Shown here: positions 59,435-64,000 of the stretch, piece after piece
Numbering within the stretch: position 1 is the stretch's first letter
Layout of the letters: each line of letters begins with the position of its first letter
Source: Synechococcus sp. AG-679-B05
GTDB lineage: Bacteria > Cyanobacteriota > Cyanobacteriia > PCC-6307 > Cyanobiaceae
Length of the DNA stretch: 64,000 nt
Assembly (NCBI GenBank): GCA_003210795.1
Contig: QCUJ01000004.1
Coordinates: 1-64,000 of the forward strand
Direction: 5' to 3'
The notes under the pieces: model-generated
What the model saw: only the letters and a program-made list of their open reading frames with translations
What the model was told of the DNA's origin: nothing
The model's database searches: none
Program-made: the position numbers and the translations under genes

Positions 59435-59899
59435 ATGCCGGTCATCCGTTTCGTTCGCGAAGGCCGAGATGTGGAATGTTTCCCTGGTGAAAATCTTCGG
59501 GATATTGCCGTTCGGGAAGGAATTCAGCTTTATGGCCTCAAAGGCCAGCTCGGGAACTGTGGAGGCTGTGGTCAGTGCAGCACATGTTTTGTTTCGGTTG
59601 TCGACGAATCTGGGCGTGAGGCTTTGACGGCTCGAACCGCCGTCGAAGAAAGCAAATTGCGTCGTCGGCCTGATGAGTGGAGGCTGGCCTGCCAGGCCCT
59701 GGTGGAACGATCTGCTCTGGTGCTGACCCGCCCGCAAGTGCGTTTGCCTGAGGCCGAACAACGACTCCAGGCTGCCCGTCAAGCTCCCCTTCCTGAGGGA
59801 CCGGTTGCATGGCCCACTCCCCCCGGAATGGAAGAGTCGGATGAAGAACTTGATGGGATGTCGGAAGCGATCACTGCAAAGGCCGATGAAGAGGCCTGA
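59435..59899 (+). CDS. 2Fe-2S ferredoxin-domain protein
   Basis: 154 residues. The N-terminal 90 form a plant-type ferredoxin fold with cysteines in GNCGGCGQCSTCF and WRLACQALV, matching the Cx4-5CxxC...C cluster pattern. An acidic, proline-rich tail of about 55 residues is added. It is not the main photosynthetic ferredoxin; partner and role are unknown. It is divergent from psbB and 59 bases upstream of psbM. Confidence 0.85.
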   Translation: MPVIRFVREGRDVECFPGENLRDIAVREGIQLYGLKGQLGNCGGCGQCSTCFVSVVDESGREALTARTAVEESKLRRRPDEWRLACQALVERSALVLTRPQVRLPEAEQRLQAARQAPLPEGPVAWPTPPGMEESDEELDGMSEAITAKADEEA

Positions 59900-59958
59900 C
59901 ACTCGTGTGAGATCAATGGACTCCCGGTGATACGTTCGCCTGGACCCTTTCTGCGGCC

Positions 59959-60057
59959 ATGGAAACCAACGATCTCGGATTCGTAGCCAGCTTGCTGTTC
60001 ATTCTGGTGCCGGCTATCTTCCTGATCGTGCTTTACATCGGCACGAACGACTCCTGA
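59959..60057 (+). CDS. psbM: Photosystem II reaction-centre protein M
   Basis: 32 residues, METNDLGFVASLLFILVPA then IFLIVLYIGTNDS. A single membrane helix at the PSII monomer-monomer interface. Its stop converges with the universal stress protein, three bases apart. Confidence 0.96.
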   Translation: METNDLGFVASLLFILVPAIFLIVLYIGTNDS

Positions 60058-60060
60058 ACT

Positions 60061-60930
60061 TCAGTTGCGCTCTGGTTCTCGAACCAGCAGAACTGGAGTG
60101 GGTGCATGCACGCGAATGTAATCGCTGACTGATCCACCAAGAAGTTTGTCCAGATCGACCAGGCCTCGGGCTACAAGGGGGCGTCGATCCTGGGATGCAA
60201 TCACCAGTAGATCGGCGTTGCATTCGAGAGCACCTCTGCAGACCGATCGGCCAATGTCCTTGCCCTCGACGGTGAGGGGTTTGAACTCGATCCCGTAAGA
60301 ACGTGCTTTCTGAGCGGCAGCCTCGAGAAGTTTATCGGCTTTGCTTTTCCCGCCACGAGAAGGGGATGTTGCCTGAGCCACAACATGGACTCCAGTCAGG
60401 ACTCCATCGGGAATATCCCGGACCATCTCGCAGGCAGTGCGAAGGGCGTCTTCACCCACGCCTGTGCCGTCGATGGTGACCATGACGCGATTCACACGGC
60501 GGACGTACAGGTCGTCCCGGACCAGCAGCATCGGTCGCGTTGACAGCTGGAAAACGTATTGACTGGTGCTGTTGGCCAGAATCGATTGGAGTCTGCCCAG
60601 CCCGCGAGATCCCATCACGATCAGGTCGCAGTTCTCCTCTTCGGCAACTTTTAAGACGGTCTGCTTTGTATCGCCTTCGCGCACGATTGATTTGACGCGA
60701 TTGGGGTCCAGACCCATCCGAGTGATTGCACTTTGGATCAGGTATTCAGCTTCAGCGCGGTGGTCATCAGCGCCCGCCTGCATCTGCTCCGGCACCACAT
60801 GCAACAAGCTCACTCCAGCGGCTTTCAGGCTGGGGATGTCCTGAAGCATCCGAACCATTTCTTCCACATGCCCCTTGCCGGAGTCGGCGATCAGCAGATT
60901 TCGAAACACGGGAATCGGGCAGTCTTCCAA
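60061..60930 (-). CDS. Tandem universal stress protein
   Basis: 289 residues with two UspA domains. The first (NLLIADSGKG ... CDLIVMGSRGLGRLQSILAN) partly keeps the GxxG ATP loop. The second (VMVTIDGTGVGEDALRTACE ... DLLVIASQDRRPLVARGLVD) ends VRVHAPTPVLLVRE-like HAPTPVLLVRE and lacks the GxxG serine/threonine loop. The role under stress is inferred from the family. Confidence 0.87.
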   Translation of the reverse strand: MEDCPIPVFRNLLIADSGKGHVEEMVRMLQDIPSLKAAGVSLLHVVPEQMQAGADDHRAEAEYLIQSAITRMGLDPNRVKSIVREGDTKQTVLKVAEEENCDLIVMGSRGLGRLQSILANSTSQYVFQLSTRPMLLVRDDLYVRRVNRVMVTIDGTGVGEDALRTACEMVRDIPDGVLTGVHVVAQATSPSRGGKSKADKLLEAAAQKARSYGIEFKPLTVEGKDIGRSVCRGALECNADLLVIASQDRRPLVARGLVDLDKLLGGSVSDYIRVHAPTPVLLVREPERN

Positions 60931-60953
60931 GAAGCCTATGGGGAAGATTTCAA

Positions 60954-61397
60954 ATGAATGGAAAGCTGCCGAACAGCGTTACGCCCCAACCATGGCGACT
61001 TGAAAAGAGGGTTTTGCCGCAGCACACGGATCATGCCGGTGTGATGTGGCATGGCGCCTATGTGGCCTGGCTGGAGGAGGCGCGAGTTGAGGCACTGGCG
61101 TCAGCTGGTCTCGATTACTCCGTGATGACGGGGATGGGGATGGAGATGCCCGTGGTGTCGCTTCGGCTTCAGTACCGCCGAGCCTTGCGCCATGGCGATT
61201 GCGTGACGCTTGAGAGTCGATGCCTGCCACCCTCTGGAGTGCGCTGGCCCTGGCACTGCTCCCTTTTGGTACAGCGCCAGCTGATGGCCGAGGCCGAGGT
61301 GGATCTGGTCTTTTTGCGGGAAGGCCGTTTGTTAAGGAGGGAGCCGCCAGCCCTGGCTGAGGTGATGCAGGCTCTGCGGCGTGGTCCGCAGAACTAG
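60954..61397 (+). CDS. 4HBT-type thioesterase (possible DHNA-CoA hydrolase)
   Basis: 147 residues from ATG 60954 (MNGKLPNSVTPQPW). Hot-dog fold motif QHTDHAGVMWHGAYVAWLEE with the catalytic Asp, then RLQYRRALRHGDCVTLES. Related cyanobacterial enzymes split 1,4-dihydroxy-2-naphthoyl-CoA for phylloquinone synthesis; that role is possible but not proven here. Confidence 0.75.
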   Translation: MNGKLPNSVTPQPWRLEKRVLPQHTDHAGVMWHGAYVAWLEEARVEALASAGLDYSVMTGMGMEMPVVSLRLQYRRALRHGDCVTLESRCLPPSGVRWPWHCSLLVQRQLMAEAEVDLVFLREGRLLRREPPALAEVMQALRRGPQN

Positions 61398-61433
61398 CGA
61401 TCGGCGCAATAGTTCACATGTACTATTAGTGCT

Positions 61434-62509
61434 GTGATGGGTTGTTGGTGGTGGCTTTGGAGCGGATGTCCGAGGCTTGGTGCTGCTCGTATGGCGGCTC
61501 TGCGGGCCGTTTCGATCGAGCAGGATTCCGGCTTGGACGAGCTGTGGAACTGGCCTGGACCGCGCCTGCAGCGAACGCTGGGCTGGCCCGATTCGGTGAT
61601 GGCGTCGCTTTATCGCTACCGGTCCAGCTTGGGACTATCCCCAGATCTGACGGTGCCGGTTGATGTGTTGTTGCCGATGGATCCCAATTGGCCGACCAGC
61701 CTGAATCGGCTGGAGCGACCTCCCGTGGCTCTTTATCGCCAAGGAGACGATGGCCTCTTGCCGTCTCTGGCGAAGCGGCTAGCCATCATCGCGGTGGTCG
61801 GCATGCGTGCGGCTTCCAGCCATGGCCTGCAAATGGCTGAACAACTGGGCCGGTCTCTGGCAGGGGCTGGCTGGCCGGTGGTGAGTGGCTTGGCCGAAGG
61901 GATTGATGCTGCTGTGCATCGTGGCTGTCTATCGGCTGGAGGTTCTCCCGTCGCTGTTCTGGGTACTCCCTTGAGCCGCACCTATCCAAGCCACCACATT
62001 GCTCTTCAAGAGTCGGTGGGTCTCAGGGGTTGCTGCTCACTGAGCTCAGGCCAGGTCAACGCGTTCAACCGGGCCATTTCGCAGCACGGAACTGGTTGCT
62101 TGTGGCCATGGCTTCGGCGCTGGTGGTCGTGGAGTGTCCGGAGCGCAGTGGAGCGCTGATCTCAGCACGGTTGGCTTCCACCCTGAATTGCCCGGTCTGT
62201 GTGATCCCGGCAGACGCTGCGCGGTGGTCGGCCCGCGGGAGCAATCGTTTGCTGCAGGATCAGGCGGCTGCGCTCCTGCCCCCTGAGGATCTGATCGATC
62301 AGCTGGGCTGCGGGCCACAGCAGCTCAATGAAGTTGATTGCAACATCACTGGCTTGCTTGATGCTCTGGGAGAGGGCGCCAATCTTGACGAGCTCGTCGC
62401 CACTCTGAACCGACCGGCTCCAGGCCTTTTATCGGATCTCGTTTCGCTGGAACTGTCTGGCCGAGTGGTGTGTGAATCTGGATTCCTCTGGAAACCCTCA
62501 CAGCGGTGA
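61434..62509 (+). pseudogene. dprA: DNA processing protein DprA, interrupted by a frameshift
   Basis: DprA protects incoming single-stranded DNA and loads RecA in transformation. The first frame holds an N-terminal SAM-like region and the Rossmann part (VGMRAASSHGLQMAEQLG, VSGLAEGIDAAVH, TYPSHHIALQESVGLRG). At 62026-62029 (GGGG) the frame shifts; the second frame continues LLLTELRPGQRVQPGHFAAR and VVVECPERSGALISARLA to 62509. One more G would join them as GLRGLLLTELRPG. A natural mutation or a sequencing error. Confidence 0.85.
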
Positions 62510-63396
62510 AGGAAGACCAGGCTCTGACCGGAGCCTCATTGCTGGAATGGCGCCGTCAGCAGCTCTTACGCGGAGGGAGGGCCGTTGATCTCGACTGGTT
62601 GCTGGATCTGTCCGGTGGAATCTCCTGGTCGTCCTTGCAGCAGTTGCGCATTGACCCAGATCGCACGGTTCAACCCAACTGTTCGTTGAGGATTCTGGAA
62701 GAGCAATGGAATCAACACCTCGCTAAAACCATCCCGCTCCAGCACATTGTTGGGCGCTGCCCTTGGCGTGATGTGGAACTGGAGGTCTCACCAGCAGCGC
62801 TGATCCCTAGACAGGAAACTGAGTTACTGCTGGATCTGGCGGTGCAGCGAATCGGGCGAACACCGATACGGCGTTGGGCTGATCTGGGTACTGGTTCCGG
62901 AGCCCTGGCGGTTGTGCTGTCGAGTGAATGGCCCGAGGCCGACGGCCACGCCGTCGATCTCAGCTCTGCTGCACTGTCTCTGGCCAAGCGTAATCTGCAG
63001 CGATGCGTGCCGCTGCATCACTGCCGACTTCACTGCGGCAGTTGGTGGGAACCGCTGAAAGATTGGTGGGGGCAGTTTGATCTGGTGCTCACCAACCCTC
63101 CTTACATCCCTTCAGGTCTCGTAGCCGGACTCCATCCCGTGGTTCGAGACCATGAACCACACCTGGCCTTGGCCGGTGGCGAGGATGGTCTGGATGCCAT
63201 CCGTCGGGTGCTGGCGCATGCGGGTTCGGCCCTTTCGCCTGGAGGACAGTTGTTGCTGGAGCACCATCACGACCAGAGTGCAGCAGTCCTCGAGCTCATG
63301 GAGCAAGCCGGCCTTGTGGAGCGGGAGGCTGTTCCTGATCTGCAGGGTGTGTTGCGTTTTGCCATCTCCGGTCGTCCAGCCGCAGGAATCACATGA
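62506..63396 (+). CDS. prmC: Peptide chain release factor N5-glutamine methyltransferase
   Basis: 296 residues. Methylates the GGQ glutamine of release factors. IPRQETELLLDLA and DLGTGSGALAVVLSSEWPEA form the SAM site, and LTNPPYIPS is the NPPY catalytic motif. It starts with GTG overlapping the dprA TGA by four bases (GTGA). Confidence 0.93.
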   Translation: MKEDQALTGASLLEWRRQQLLRGGRAVDLDWLLDLSGGISWSSLQQLRIDPDRTVQPNCSLRILEEQWNQHLAKTIPLQHIVGRCPWRDVELEVSPAALIPRQETELLLDLAVQRIGRTPIRRWADLGTGSGALAVVLSSEWPEADGHAVDLSSAALSLAKRNLQRCVPLHHCRLHCGSWWEPLKDWWGQFDLVLTNPPYIPSGLVAGLHPVVRDHEPHLALAGGEDGLDAIRRVLAHAGSALSPGGQLLLEHHHDQSAAVLELMEQAGLVEREAVPDLQGVLRFAISGRPAAGIT

Positions 63397-63998
63397 TGCG
63401 TGACACTCCAACCGTTCTCAGCCCGGAACACCTGACACCCCATCTGATGGGTGGTGGCGTTGCTATAATCCCTACCGACACTGTCGTCGGTCTGGCGGTC
63501 GCTCCTGTCTGGGCATCGAAGATCTGGAGATTGAAGCGCCGGCCTGCGGATAAACCCCTGATCCTGATGGGGGCCTCAACGGATGCTCTCTTGGACCAGG
63601 TCTGCGTGGAATGCCACGACGATGCCCAAAGGCTTGCCGAGAAGTTCTGGCCTGGAGCTCTCACCTTGGTGCTCCCTGCCCAGGGACAGGTGCAGGATGC
63701 TCTTAATCCTGGGGGCAGCAGCCTTGGCATGAGGATTCCGGACTGCCAGTTGACGCAGTTGCTGCTGGATCGAACCGGTCCCCTGGCCACCAGTAGTGCC
63801 AATCCATCCGGGGAACCGTCTGCCATGACAGCAATGGCCGCCTCCTCTTATTTCCCAGACCTGCCGCTGCTGGGTCCTCAGCCTTGGCCAAAAGTCTCCG
63901 GTCAGGCCAGCACCGTGATTGCCTGGAGGGGGCCGGGTCAGTGGCAGCTGCTGCGTCGCGGTGCTGTCATCCCCTTGGAGCTGGAGACACCGGATTGA
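63393..63998 (+). CDS. tsaC: Threonylcarbamoyl-AMP synthase (Sua5/YrdC family)
   Basis: 201 residues. GGGVAIIPTDTVVGLAVAPV is the nucleotide/bicarbonate pocket, then KRRPADKPLILM, AEKFWPGALTLVLPA and PLATSSANPSGEPS. First enzyme of the t6A37 tRNA modification. It overlaps prmC by four bases, and the stop falls just before the window edge. Confidence 0.92.
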   Translation: MMRDTPTVLSPEHLTPHLMGGGVAIIPTDTVVGLAVAPVWASKIWRLKRRPADKPLILMGASTDALLDQVCVECHDDAQRLAEKFWPGALTLVLPAQGQVQDALNPGGSSLGMRIPDCQLTQLLLDRTGPLATSSANPSGEPSAMTAMAASSYFPDLPLLGPQPWPKVSGQASTVIAWRGPGQWQLLRRGAVIPLELETPD

Positions 63999-64000
63999 TC

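Overview
The window is a chromosomal segment of a marine picocyanobacterium of the Synechococcus type. It encodes both phycoerythrin I (cpeBA) and phycoerythrin II (mpeBA), the gamma-type linker MpeC with a candidate bilin cysteine at position 49, R-phycocyanin (rpcBA), PebA/PebB, and photosystem genes (psaD, psbB, psbT, psbM). Carrying both PE classes corresponds to what is called pigment type 3. No fciA/fciB-type regulators or second mpeY/mpeZ-type lyase were found inside the rod region, so the usual chromatic acclimation island A is not embedded here. All gene identities come from reading translated sequence and motifs; no database search was run.

Left flank (1-22.5 kb, GC-rich, housekeeping): partial recF, tRNA-Arg(CCG), a GNAT protein, the overlapping set trpE-gshA-ppc, psaD, a degenerate sensor kinase, rodA, mrp, hemF, a cell-wall amidase, a cytochrome b6 haem-assembly factor, a PadR-like regulator, an RNase D-like exonuclease, an LpxB-like glycosyltransferase, tRNA-Cys, an aldo/keto reductase, purM, rlpA, a fused panC-cmk and ptpA.

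Phycobilisome rod region (22.5-49.7 kb): rpcBA with its lyases rpcT-rpcE-rpcF; pebB, pebA and cpeU; then, on the plus strand, cpeBA, a DUF2656-like gene and cpeY-cpeZ. On the minus strand follow a fused E/F-type lyase-isomerase candidate (mpeU-like), a Nif11-like gene, mpeV/cpeF, mpeC, mpeA, mpeB and mpeY/mpeQ. Next come three small Nif11-like plus-strand genes, cpeR-cpeT-cpeS, the linkers cpeE, mpeD and cpeC, a pentapeptide-repeat gene, the membrane-anchored cpcL, aplA, and a second bilin-type linker (mpeE). By eye the stretch from pebA to about 49.7 kb is clearly more AT-rich than its flanks, with the left step falling between pebA and pebB. Strong terminators follow rpcA, cpeA, mpeA, mpeC, mpeD and mpeE, which splits the locus into separate transcription units. 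The products make, attach, isomerise and stack bilins: PebA/B make phycoerythrobilin; CpeS/T/U/Y/Z, MpeU/V/Y and RpcE/F/T attach it; CpeC, MpeD, CpeE, MpeC, MpeE and CpcL join the discs.

Right flank (49.7-64 kb, GC-rich again): a TVP38-like membrane protein, tRNA-Phe, comF (frameshifted), a DUF2470 protein, an FGGY kinase, metK, a HAD phosphatase, rpsA, nrdR, psbT-psbB, a 2Fe-2S ferredoxin, psbM, a universal stress protein, a thioesterase, dprA (frameshifted), prmC and tsaC. The most unusual points are the paired one-base frameshifts in the competence genes comF and dprA, two genes without a canonical start codon (recF, panC-cmk), a stand-alone CpcD-like small protein, a PecF-type NHCQG motif in the fused lyase, a set of Nif11-like proteins inside a pigment locus, and a tandem 20-bp motif upstream of mpeBA.
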